Shown here one piece after another: positions 6,847-13,575 of a stretch of 14,154 nucleotides of DNA; position 1 is the first letter of the stretch; every line of letters begins with the position of its first letter. This DNA is from Bifidobacterium breve. Lineage in GTDB: Bacteria; Actinomycetota; Acidimicrobiia; IMCC26256. The DNA is taken from the NCBI GenBank assembly GCA_945907055.1, contig CAMDSG010000032.1, positions 1 through 14,154 of the forward strand. Reading direction: 5' to 3'. The notes under the pieces were generated by a model that worked only from the letters and a program-made list of their open reading frames with translations, did not search any database and was not told the origin of the DNA. A program made the position numbers and the translations under genes.

Positions 6847-8804
6847 CAGCCTCGGTCGTTGAGGCTCCGCCGGCTTGGGAACCATTGGCTGAGCGTCGCC
6901 ACATCACTGCTCTCGATGGAGCACGCGGAGCGGCGGTTATTGCAGTACTTCTATTTCACGGTGGAGTTCTAAGGGGCGGATACCTTGGTGTAGACCTCTT
7001 TTTTGTTCTCTCCGGATACCTAATCACTTCGATCCTGTTAGCGGAGACAGCACGCAGCGGAACAATCGGGTTAGGTGGCTTCTGGGCGAGACGTGCCAGG
7101 CGCCTGCTTCCTGCGCTCTTTCTTATGCTCGTCGCAGTCTGTGCGTATGCAATCTTTATAGCGAAACCCACTGAGCTCAATCAGATTCGCGACGATTTTC
7201 TAGCAACTCTTGGCTACGTTGCGAACTGGCATCTAGTTCTTGCTGACTACGACTACTGGAGGCTCTTTACTTCGCCATCTCCGCTCAATCACACATGGAG
7301 CCTCGCGATTGAGGAGCAGTTCTACGTTCTCTGGCCACTAGTCGCTCTCGGCGTTGGATTTATCGTTCGGCGCGGGCGAACAACAATTGCTTGGGCGCGT
7401 GCAATGTTCTTCACGTCCCTCATCCTCTCCATCGCCTCAGCAGCGTTAGCACTTCAGATCTGGCACAGTTCAAAAGGAACAGTCCGTATCTATTACGGAA
7501 CAGATACACGCGCAGCAGCAATTCTGTTTGGTGCAGCACTCGCGAGTTGGATCGCTTGGAGAGGAGCAGCGAGTACCAAACGAGGACGCCTTTCGCTAGA
7601 GGTTCTTGGCGTCATAGCGACCGCGATACTCATCTGGGCATATTTCCGACTTGAGCAGGGCGGCCTCTACTCAGGTGGCCTACTTATTTGCAGTCTCGCA
7701 GCGACAGCCGTTATCGCTGCGATTACACACCCCGAATCCGGACCACTTGCCCGCGCCTTCTCGGCACGCCCATTCGTAGAGGCTGGGATAATTAGTTATG
7801 GCCTCTATCTCTGGCACTGGCCTATCTATGTCTGGCTCAATGCAGATCGTGTTGGATTGAGCGGCTGGCCTCTGCTAACTGTTCGCCTTGCAGTCACTAT
7901 TGCTGTTGCGCTGCTTTCCTACAGATTTGTTGAGAAACCAATTCGCTATGGAGCCTTCTCTGCAAAAACCCTTCGTTGGTTTACGCCGTGTGCTGCAGCA
8001 CTGCTTGTGGGGCTCGCGCTCATATCAACGCGAGGCGCCGAGGCCAGCCCGATTAAGCAAAAAACCATCAAGGAAGAGACAGCCAACGCGGTCAAGAACA
8101 CGATTTATCACCCCGGGGCGTCGCGCGTGATGATCGTTGGGAACTCTGTTGGATGGTTATTGGCAAACGAAGGTTTCGCCCCGCTAGAACGTGAATTCAA
8201 TATGGTGACACTCAATGCGGCGAGGCCCATGTGCCATTTTCCAACGGTCCGAACGCAGCGTGGACCAGAACTCGGAGAGGGAAACATCCCGTTAGATTGC
8301 ACAGAGGCTTGGCCTAGTGCTGTAGAGGAATTCGACCCGGATGTGGTTGTCCTATTGCTTGGTGCAACACACATTGGTGGAGAGCGCAATGGTCGGTGGG
8401 CGACCCCGTGCGAATCTCTCTATAAAGAATGGACCACCCAAGGGCTCGCCGATGCAACGCGCGTTTTGACCTCCCTCGGAGCACGCTTAGTAATCAGCAC
8501 AAATGCATACTCGCCCCTATTTGGTTATGCACCAGAGGTAGCACCACTGACGAAATGCCAGAATGCGAGCATGGAGCGGTATGCAAAACTGCATCCAGAG
8601 GTCGGGTTAATCGACTTAGCAAAGCGAGTCTGCCCCAAGTACAACGTCTGTGAGCCAGTCGAGGATGGCGTTCGGCTTCGCCCTGATTTCATTCACTACC
8701 AAGGCCCTGGGGCACTCCTAATTACGCGCTGGATGATCCCGCAACTCGGGCTACCTCAAATTCCACAGTCGTTATCTGGTCCGACGGGAAAACCTAAGCC
8801 ATAA
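6843..8804 (+). CDS. Membrane acyltransferase 3 fused to an SGNH-hydrolase-like domain (OafA-like)
   Basis: The 653-residue protein combines an N-terminal acyltransferase-3 domain (about 18-395) with a C-terminal SGNH-like domain (about 425-640). The acyltransferase part opens with HITALDGARG and shows the conserved R-x10-H pair (Arg28, His39), GYLGVDLFFVLSGYLIT (46-62), FWARRARRLLPAL (80-92), NHTWSLAIEEQFYVLWP (149-165) and SYGLYLWHWPIYVW (318-331), with about ten membrane helices. The SGNH part has a nucleophile block VGNS (Ser435) and a terminal DFIH (Asp615, His618). The usual GDS is GNS here. Proteins of this architecture O-acylate envelope glycans such as lipopolysaccharide O-antigen, peptidoglycan or other surface polymers. 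The start ATG overlaps the permease stop (ATGA at 6843-6846), tying it to the export operon. The acceptor is unknown. Confidence 0.9.
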   Translation: MTASVVEAPPAWEPLAERRHITALDGARGAAVIAVLLFHGGVLRGGYLGVDLFFVLSGYLITSILLAETARSGTIGLGGFWARRARRLLPALFLMLVAVCAYAIFIAKPTELNQIRDDFLATLGYVANWHLVLADYDYWRLFTSPSPLNHTWSLAIEEQFYVLWPLVALGVGFIVRRGRTTIAWARAMFFTSLILSIASAALALQIWHSSKGTVRIYYGTDTRAAAILFGAALASWIAWRGAASTKRGRLSLEVLGVIATAILIWAYFRLEQGGLYSGGLLICSLAATAVIAAITHPESGPLARAFSARPFVEAGIISYGLYLWHWPIYVWLNADRVGLSGWPLLTVRLAVTIAVALLSYRFVEKPIRYGAFSAKTLRWFTPCAAALLVGLALISTRGAEASPIKQKTIKEETANAVKNTIYHPGASRVMIVGNSVGWLLANEGFAPLEREFNMVTLNAARPMCHFPTVRTQRGPELGEGNIPLDCTEAWPSAVEEFDPDVVVLLLGATHIGGERNGRWATPCESLYKEWTTQGLADATRVLTSLGARLVISTNAYSPLFGYAPEVAPLTKCQNASMERYAKLHPEVGLIDLAKRVCPKYNVCEPVEDGVRLRPDFIHYQGPGALLITRWMIPQLGLPQIPQSLSGPTGKPKP

Positions 8805-8833
8805 CTCCACCGCCGTCTTCTGCCTAAATCTCG

Positions 8834-8849
8834 TAGCATCTACTGCATG
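8834..8849 (+). promoter_or_regulatory. Possible leaderless start: TAGCAT -10 box seven bases before the ATG
   Basis: TAGCAT at 8834-8839 fits the TAnnnT pattern and lies 7 bases before the ATG at 8847. Transcription could therefore begin at the start codon itself. No Shine-Dalgarno sequence is present in the 42-bp gap after the acyltransferase gene, which agrees with a leaderless mRNA and a separate transcription unit. No clear -35 box was found. Confidence 0.3.
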
Positions 8850-10940
8850 GCCTCAATTCTGGATTCCGCAGATACGACAGGGCGAGACTCCCCTACGATT
8901 GTGCATGGAACATGCCATCACGACTGCCCCGATTCATGTGGCTGGATTGCAACAGTCGAGAACGGAGTCGCTGTAAAACTTCGAGGCGACCCGGATCATC
9001 CGTTTAGTAAAGGTGAACTCTGCCCCAAGGTAAATCACTTTATTGATCGAACTTACAGCGACAGTCGTGTGACCACACCACTTAGGCGGATCGGGCCTAA
9101 AGGCTCTGGAGAGTTTGAACAAATCTCTTGGGCGACTGCGCTCGCGGAGATCGCATCTCAACTCCAATCGGTCATCGAAACCCATCGTGCAGAGGCGGTG
9201 CTGCCATTTAGTGGAGCGGGGAACCAAAGCCTGCTCGCGATGGGGTTCCCTTATCGACTCTGGAATGCACTCGGAGTAACACGCCTGCAGGGATCACTCT
9301 GTGGAGCGGTGGCCGGTGCTGGTGTTGCGATGACCAATGGCACAAAACTCGCACTCGATCCAGAGGAGTTGGCCCACTCAAAACTAATCATCATCTGGGG
9401 AAGCAACACTCGCCTCACCAACCGACACCTCTGGCCAACAATTGAGGCAGCTCGGACTGCCGGCGCGCGCATCATCGTCATAGATCCAATCAGAACAATT
9501 ACCGCGGACGAGGCAGACCGATTCATTCAGCCGCTCCCTGGTACTGATGTTGCACTGATGCTCGCGATGATGCACGTGATTATTCGAGACGGTCTCCAAG
9601 ACCACGAATGGGTTGAGGCGCATACTCTCGGGTTCGACGAACTCAGCGCGCATGTTGCCGATTGGACCCCAAGTCGTGCAGCAACAATATGTGGACTTGC
9701 TGAAGATGAGATCGTGGCGCTTGCACGCGAGTACGCAACTACTCGCCCTGCTGCAATACGGACCCTAATTGGAGCCGAGCATAGAGAGCACGGCGGGATG
9801 TTCTTCCGCACTCTTGCATGCCTCCCTGCCCTTGTCGGCGCATGGCGCGATCGTGGAGGTGGGTTAGCCCGCAGCGTTGGATCGTGGACAGACCTAGTAA
9901 TCAACCATGATGCTCTGACTCGCCCCGATCTGCTCGGCAACCGCGAGCCGCGAGTGCTCGATGAGGTCCGCCTCGCAGACATCCTCACTAATTCTGGGTT
10001 AAGACCGAGTGTGCATGCGCTCTTTATTTGGGGCACTAACCCAATGGTGAGCGTCCCTAATACGGAGTTGCTACGCAAGGGGTTTGAGCGCACAGATTTG
10101 TTCACAGTGGTCCACGAACAATTCCTTACTGACACTGCCCGCTATGCCGACATCGTTCTCCCTGCCACTACTCAGCTTGAGAGTGTCGATGTAACTCCCG
10201 CGTGGGGTCACTTGAATCTTGGTTGGAATGAAGCGGCGATCGCACCAGTGGGTGAATCGATCAGCAACGCAGAGTTTCATAGGCGACTTGCTCGTGCGCT
10301 CGGATTAATAGAGCCGGCCCTCTTCGAGGATGACCTAACCGTTCTGACCTCTTCGCTACCGAGTATTGATATTGATCAACTACGCGCTGAGCATCGAGTG
10401 CGTGTGCCCTACCCAGAAGATGGCAGGCCGTTTGGTGATGGAGTATTTCCAACGGCAAGTGGTCGAGTTGAGTTTGTGAGTGAGGAGTTGCGTGCTCTAG
10501 GCCAGCCGGCGCTACCCACTTATGAAGCGCCTACCGAGTATGCGCCTGAGCAGCTTAAGAGGTTTCCATTCCGCCTCTTGACACCGAAACAGCATGCGCG
10601 GTTCCTCAACTCTTCCTACTCACACCTGCCTAAACATCAAAGAGCCGAACACGGTTCAGACGAGGGTGGGCCTTATCTTGAGATGGTCGCAGCGGATGCA
10701 ACCGCACTCGATCTCTTTGAGGGTGCGATGGTCAAAGTCTCTAATGACCGCGGCGAGGTCACCCTTAGGGTTCGAGTCACAGAGCGCCTACGCAGAGGTG
10801 TTGTAGCAATCCCGTGGGGATGGTGGGGCGATTCTCACGAGGGTGGCGTTGCGAACTCTCTTACAAGTGATCGCCTAACCGACTGGGGAGGCGGGGTCGC
10901 CTACTCGGATACCCTCGTCTTGGTCTCCCCTGCTCTGTGA
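8847..10940 (+). CDS. Molybdopterin (bis-MGD) oxidoreductase, [4Fe-4S]-containing, cytoplasmic
   Basis: This 697-residue protein belongs to the DMSO reductase/formate dehydrogenase superfamily. The N-terminal iron-sulfur motif is Cys23-x3-Cys27-x3-Cys31-x27-Cys59 (GTCHHDCPDSCGW, then GELCPK). ISWATALAEIA (93-103) and the central molybdopterin domain follow, including IIIWGSNTRLTNRHLWP and IIVIDPIRTITADEADRFIQPLPGTD. Later come FIWGTNPMVSVPN and YADIVLPATTQLESVD. The last 130 residues (from about RFPFRLLTPKQHARFLNSSY) are the molybdopterin dinucleotide-binding domain. Cys152 in GSLCGAVAG is a candidate metal ligand by position. There is no Tat signal, so it is cytoplasmic. No iron-sulfur electron-transfer subunit, membrane anchor or cofactor gene lies beside it. 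Its substrate is unknown, and this subgroup is poorly characterised. It ends 10 bp from a convergent gene. Confidence 0.9.
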   Translation: MASILDSADTTGRDSPTIVHGTCHHDCPDSCGWIATVENGVAVKLRGDPDHPFSKGELCPKVNHFIDRTYSDSRVTTPLRRIGPKGSGEFEQISWATALAEIASQLQSVIETHRAEAVLPFSGAGNQSLLAMGFPYRLWNALGVTRLQGSLCGAVAGAGVAMTNGTKLALDPEELAHSKLIIIWGSNTRLTNRHLWPTIEAARTAGARIIVIDPIRTITADEADRFIQPLPGTDVALMLAMMHVIIRDGLQDHEWVEAHTLGFDELSAHVADWTPSRAATICGLAEDEIVALAREYATTRPAAIRTLIGAEHREHGGMFFRTLACLPALVGAWRDRGGGLARSVGSWTDLVINHDALTRPDLLGNREPRVLDEVRLADILTNSGLRPSVHALFIWGTNPMVSVPNTELLRKGFERTDLFTVVHEQFLTDTARYADIVLPATTQLESVDVTPAWGHLNLGWNEAAIAPVGESISNAEFHRRLARALGLIEPALFEDDLTVLTSSLPSIDIDQLRAEHRVRVPYPEDGRPFGDGVFPTASGRVEFVSEELRALGQPALPTYEAPTEYAPEQLKRFPFRLLTPKQHARFLNSSYSHLPKHQRAEHGSDEGGPYLEMVAADATALDLFEGAMVKVSNDRGEVTLRVRVTERLRRGVVAIPWGWWGDSHEGGVANSLTSDRLTDWGGGVAYSDTLVLVSPAL

Positions 10941-10950
10941 GTGCGACTAA

Positions 10951-11547
10951 CTAGCCAGCAGTTGTAGTGGTGGTGGGAGTCGTAGTCGAAGTAGTGGTGG
11001 TTACCGTTGCAGGTGCGTTGAAGTTCGCGTAGGCCACGATCTGCCACTTATCGGTATTCCACTCAAAGCTGGTCATACGAGGCGCCTCAGAGTTTGAGTA
11101 GGTAACCCCGTCAATAATCTGGTCAACCTTGATCGCCCAGTTCAGCGAGAGAGTCTGGCCATGCTGCAGTCCGACAAACTTCTCGCTTAATTCAAAACTT
11201 GTTACTACTGCAGGCGATTGTAGATACTGCGCTTTGTCTGCAGTTGATCCGTTCGCCCTGCGAATTTGGAAGTTAGGTGCAAGCTGCTCATCGATTGATT
11301 CAAGGTTGCGATCTTTGAGAGCGGTCAGCCACTTGGTAATCAACTCTCGGCCGGTAGCGCTTGGGTCTTCAAGCACGGGAGCCGGGTTTACCTTCTTATC
11401 CGAGGTAGCAGTCGCCTGGAGTGACTCTTTGTTTCCGCATGCGGCCAGTCCCAAGCTCATAGCAGTCACAAAAAGCAATGCTGCTATGCGCACGAAAGGT
11501 AGTGGCGTCTTTGAAGCGGTTTGATTAGTGGAGGGAGATGTGAACAT
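10951..11547 (-). CDS. Small lipoprotein with NTF2/SnoaL-like domain and Thr-rich tail
   Basis: I chose the ATG at 11547 (198 residues) rather than an in-frame ATG at 11580. The longer form would add eleven residues before a normal signal peptide, and a TATGAT box lies six bases upstream of 11547. A hydrophobic stretch ends in the lipobox LAAC, predicting lipidation at Cys37. The mature protein has a Ser/Thr/Lys linker. A region of about 110 residues follows that looks like an NTF2/SnoaL-like alpha+beta fold: ATGRELITKWLTALKDRNLESIDEQLAPNF, then strands ending in FEWNTDKWQIVAYANF. The tail is a Thr-rich stretch of about 20 residues. Similar small folds in exported proteins act as ligand-binding or structural modules. 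No catalytic residues can be assigned. Its 3' end nearly abuts the convergent oxidoreductase gene. Confidence 0.75.
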   Translation of the reverse strand: MFTSPSTNQTASKTPLPFVRIAALLFVTAMSLGLAACGNKESLQATATSDKKVNPAPVLEDPSATGRELITKWLTALKDRNLESIDEQLAPNFQIRRANGSTADKAQYLQSPAVVTSFELSEKFVGLQHGQTLSLNWAIKVDQIIDGVTYSNSEAPRMTSFEWNTDKWQIVAYANFNAPATVTTTTSTTTPTTTTTAG

Positions 11548-11553
11548 CGAGAG

Positions 11554-11559
11554 ATCATA
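11554..11559 (-). promoter_or_regulatory. TATGAT -10 box giving a probable leaderless lipoprotein mRNA
   Basis: On the minus strand TATGAT matches the -10 consensus at five of six positions and lies 6 bases before the ATG at 11547. No Shine-Dalgarno motif precedes that ATG. The expected -35 region (about 11577-11582, TTATGC) falls in the loop of the inverted repeat at 11560-11604. Confidence 0.5.
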
Positions 11560-11604
11560 CAGCCAGACTCCCCAGGGCATAATCGCTTACTGGGGAGTCG
11601 GCTG
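11560..11604. promoter_or_regulatory. Long inverted repeat over the lipoprotein promoter (operator or terminator stem)
   Basis: GACTCCCCAG (11566-11575) is perfectly complementary to CTGGGGAGTC (11590-11599) across a 14-base loop. With one bulged A at 11565 the pairing extends by CAGCC (11560-11564) and GGCTG (11600-11604) to 15 base pairs. It lies between two minus-strand genes and covers the -35 region of the downstream one. No T-tract follows on either strand, so it is not a classical intrinsic terminator. An operator or a T-less actinobacterial terminator are both possible. Confidence 0.6.
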
Positions 11605-11626
11605 GTGATCGATATTGCTGATAATG

Positions 11627-12244
11627 CTAAGGCGCTACAACTTCGCTAATTACGAGACGAGACTGCGCTGCACTGAAGGTCAAACGCTTCAAGGTACCGT
11701 TCACACAGGCACGCTCCAAGTTGGTTGAAGACGCCGTGAGTGCGAGCGTTGTGGTAATCGCTCCACCCGTGAATGAACCGCTAGTAACAGTTCCGGCATC
11801 ATCCAAGATTGGCTTGCCGTTAGTACCAAGGCTGCTGGATCGCACGTTAAGAGCGATGGTGCTATCAGCAAGTGCTGGCGCTCCCGCTCGGGTCTTCCAT
11901 ACAATCGTCGCGTCAATTGTCGCCGGCGGCGCAAGACAGTCATTTGTTGCTTGTAGCATCACGGAAGTAACGCGCCCTGAAGCGACTGTTGCGCCGTCGC
12001 CAGTACCCGAGCACCTAACCGCGGCTGCCTTAACTGTTGTCGTCGATGCCTCAATGCCAGCGTTTACCAATGGTGTCGAGAATTTCATCTGCCCAACAAA
12101 GCGACATGAGACCGATCCGACCCCAACGGTTGGGACGGCATCAGTTGGGACGGTATCCGCACTTGCGCTACCAACCATTAGGGCTCCAAGTAGAAGACCG
12201 GCAGATGTGGCGCTAACAATTTTTTTAACGACTGAAGATTTCAC
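11627..12244 (-). CDS. Secreted beta-rich protein of unknown function, four cysteines
   Basis: This 205-residue product starts at GTG 12244 with a GGTAGGG Shine-Dalgarno-like sequence about five bases upstream. A Sec signal peptide is clear: a basic MKSSVVKK, a hydrophobic core (9-24), and a cleavage site after the ASA at 27-29. The mature part is rich in Thr, Ser, Ala and Val with alternating beta-type patterns. It has four cysteines (47, 78, 103, 180), enough for two disulfides. The opening SCRFVGQMKFSTPLV loosely resembles small actinobacterial secreted beta proteins of unknown function, which is a low-confidence resemblance. There is no lipobox, sortase motif or transmembrane anchor, so it should be released or held non-covalently. 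The opposite strand is also open across nearly the whole gene, but signal peptide and ribosome-binding evidence favour this strand. Confidence 0.75.
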   Translation of the reverse strand: MKSSVVKKIVSATSAGLLLGALMVGSASADTVPTDAVPTVGVGSVSCRFVGQMKFSTPLVNAGIEASTTTVKAAAVRCSGTGDGATVASGRVTSVMLQATNDCLAPPATIDATIVWKTRAGAPALADSTIALNVRSSSLGTNGKPILDDAGTVTSGSFTGGAITTTLALTASSTNLERACVNGTLKRLTFSAAQSRLVISEVVAP

Positions 12245-12258
12245 GTAAGCCCTACCCT

Positions 12259-12269
12259 CACTATTAGTG
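12259..12269. other. 11-bp palindrome CACTATTAGTG upstream of the secreted-protein gene
   Basis: CACTA (12259-12263) and TAGTG (12265-12269) flank a single central T. The site lies 15-25 bases before the GTG of the secreted protein and borders its ribosome-binding site. It could be a small operator. At this length, chance is a fair alternative. Confidence 0.3.
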
Positions 12270-12282
12270 GTTAATGACCCAT

Positions 12283-12310
12283 AAAAAAGGGGTGACGCTG
12301 CGAGGCGTCA
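12283..12310 (-). other. Hairpin TGACGC/GCGTCA followed by T6 upstream of the secreted-protein gene
   Basis: Read on the minus strand, TGACGC (12310-12305) pairs with GCGTCA (12298-12293) around a 6-base loop. ACCCC and six T residues (12288-12283) follow shortly after. This resembles a short intrinsic terminator, yet no minus-strand gene precedes it within the window. It could block antisense transcription from the nuclease gene region or act as a leader element. TTGACG at 12311-12306 also overlaps it and could serve as a -35 box. Confidence 0.35.
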
Positions 12311-12365
12311 AGCAGAGATGAGCATTTATTTACTCTCCGTGATAATTGAGCATCGATTTAGGGAG

Positions 12366-12390
12366 AAAACCTAGCAAGCGCCTAGGTTTT
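12366..12390. terminator. Symmetric hairpin AAAACCTAG/CTAGGTTTT (possible bidirectional terminator)
   Basis: A perfect 9-bp inverted repeat (12366-12374 and 12382-12390) with a 7-base loop has A4 and T4 at its outer ends. This is the form of a weak bidirectional intrinsic terminator. It lies in the 281-bp gap (12245-12525) between divergent genes, where no terminator is obviously needed. That gap holds no other recognisable gene. Confidence 0.4.
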
Positions 12391-12525
12391 ACCGAATTAT
12401 CCGTCCGCTGCAATCCGCTTGCAGGCCTCCTTAGTTTTGGGGCTGAATCGGCCAGGCACCGCCCTCGATCCACTGCCATTGCGAATGCTGCTCCGCTCTC
12501 AAAACAACCCGCGTAAGCTCGGGAT

Positions 12526-13458
12526 GTGATCTCGGAGCTAGACGATCTTGCATTTCGTGAGACAGTATTCGCATGGCTTCGCGCTGCGATGCTCGGCCGG
12601 GAGTCCTTTACCCGTGATGATCTGAAGCACTTCCCATTTGGCGGGCAGATGCATCGACTCGTCGGTCCCCAAACCGGCATCTGGCACGTCAAGGCAGTAT
12701 CGGATGCGGCTATCAGCATCATCACTTCGTACATTCCAGATGGCGCGAAGAGGCCGTACGAAGACTCTGTCGGTGAGGATCGCTTGCTCCGCTATAAGTG
12801 GCGAGGCACAAATTCGCAACACGCAGACAACATCTCACTGCGCCGTGCCATGGAGAGGCATCTACCGTTGGTCTGGTTCACAGGCGTCGGTTATGTGCCA
12901 GGAACCAAGACTCAACTCTTGCGACCGGAGTTTCCAGTCTGGATTGTCGCAGAGGAGCCAGAGTCTCAACAGTTCGTTGTGGCTGTTGATGAAGACGCTC
13001 TAAGAATTCCCGTTGGCGCGAGCCCCGAGATTGCTGAGATTGCAATTCGGTACAACGAGCGCATGGTGCAAGTCCGGCACCACCAGCCCTTATTCCGGTC
13101 TCGGGTCATCCACGCTTACGAGATGCGCTGTGCTGTCTGCAGACTTCCGTTCACGAAGCTTCTTGATGCTGCTCATATCAAGGCAGACTCAAAGGGAGGC
13201 CTACCGAGAGTCTCGAACGGCATGGCGCTCTGCAAGATCCACCATGGGGCGTTCGACTCCAACATCATTGGCATATCGCCTGATTATGTAGTCCATGTAA
13301 AGGAGTCGGTTCTTCAGACATTTGACGGACCAACCCTGCAGCACTCAATCAAGGAAATGGACGGCGAATCATTGCGTCAAATTCCAAATGCCAAGATCGA
13401 CCGGCCGGATAGAGACTTACTCGCCGAGAGGTTTAACGAATTCGAGCAGGCATCCTGA
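12526..13458 (+). CDS. HNH endonuclease, predicted restriction-like (COG3440-type)
   Basis: The 310-residue protein has a C-terminal HNH nuclease domain (about 195-262). Its cysteine pair is CAVC (202-205), followed by AAHI with His217, then SNGMALCKIHH with Asn231, Cys236 and His239/His240, and FDSN. Together these make a beta-beta-alpha-metal site. An N-terminal domain (about 85-160) contains LRYKWRGT, a HADNISLRRAMERHLPLVWFTGV-like stretch and FPVWIVAEEP. This arrangement recurs in predicted restriction endonucleases grouped, to my recollection, under COG3440. The first 80 residues are helical and unassigned. The start is GTG 12526, with no ribosome-binding site but a TAAGCT box six bases upstream, suggesting a leaderless mRNA. 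No methyltransferase gene is adjacent, so a modification-dependent (type IV-like) or other nuclease role is as likely as classical restriction. Confidence 0.82.
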   Translation: MISELDDLAFRETVFAWLRAAMLGRESFTRDDLKHFPFGGQMHRLVGPQTGIWHVKAVSDAAISIITSYIPDGAKRPYEDSVGEDRLLRYKWRGTNSQHADNISLRRAMERHLPLVWFTGVGYVPGTKTQLLRPEFPVWIVAEEPESQQFVVAVDEDALRIPVGASPEIAEIAIRYNERMVQVRHHQPLFRSRVIHAYEMRCAVCRLPFTKLLDAAHIKADSKGGLPRVSNGMALCKIHHGAFDSNIIGISPDYVVHVKESVLQTFDGPTLQHSIKEMDGESLRQIPNAKIDRPDRDLLAERFNEFEQAS

Positions 13459-13471
13459 AGCGATCTCTTCT

Positions 13472-13485
13472 CCCTAGCGATAGGG
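13472..13485 (+). terminator. Small GNRA-loop hairpin after the HNH nuclease gene
   Basis: CCCTA (13472-13476) and TAGGG (13481-13485) enclose a GCGA tetraloop, with CATTT just downstream. It begins 14 bases after the nuclease stop codon and lies between convergent genes. The T-run is short, so terminator activity is uncertain. Confidence 0.35.
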
Positions 13486-13575
13486 CATTTGGAACCCATC
13501 ACAATTGAGCATGCGAATGTAGGCGAACGCAGCTTTCCTCCATAGTTTTCTAAACCCACAGCCGCACCTTTATGG

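Noticed and set aside
9527..10135. A 202-codon minus-strand open frame inside the molybdopterin oxidoreductase gene
   Set aside because: It lies wholly within a well-supported gene. Its product is Ser/Arg-rich and domain-free, as expected of an antisense shadow in a codon-biased gene.
10963..11005. GTAGTGGTGGTGGGAGTCGTAG-like tract near the convergent gene ends, considered as a terminator or repeat
   Set aside because: It encodes the Thr-rich tail of the lipoprotein on the minus strand and forms no stable self-complementary stem that I can see.
11721..12248. A 175-codon plus-strand open frame opposite the secreted protein gene
   Set aside because: It mirrors the minus-strand gene almost exactly. 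Its product has no signal peptide or domain, and the minus strand has a ribosome-binding site and a clear Sec signal.
12330..12734. A 134-codon minus-strand open frame overlapping the start of the HNH nuclease gene
   Set aside because: It overlaps the coding N-terminus of the nuclease and the hairpins in the gap. Its product is low-complexity with no family resemblance.
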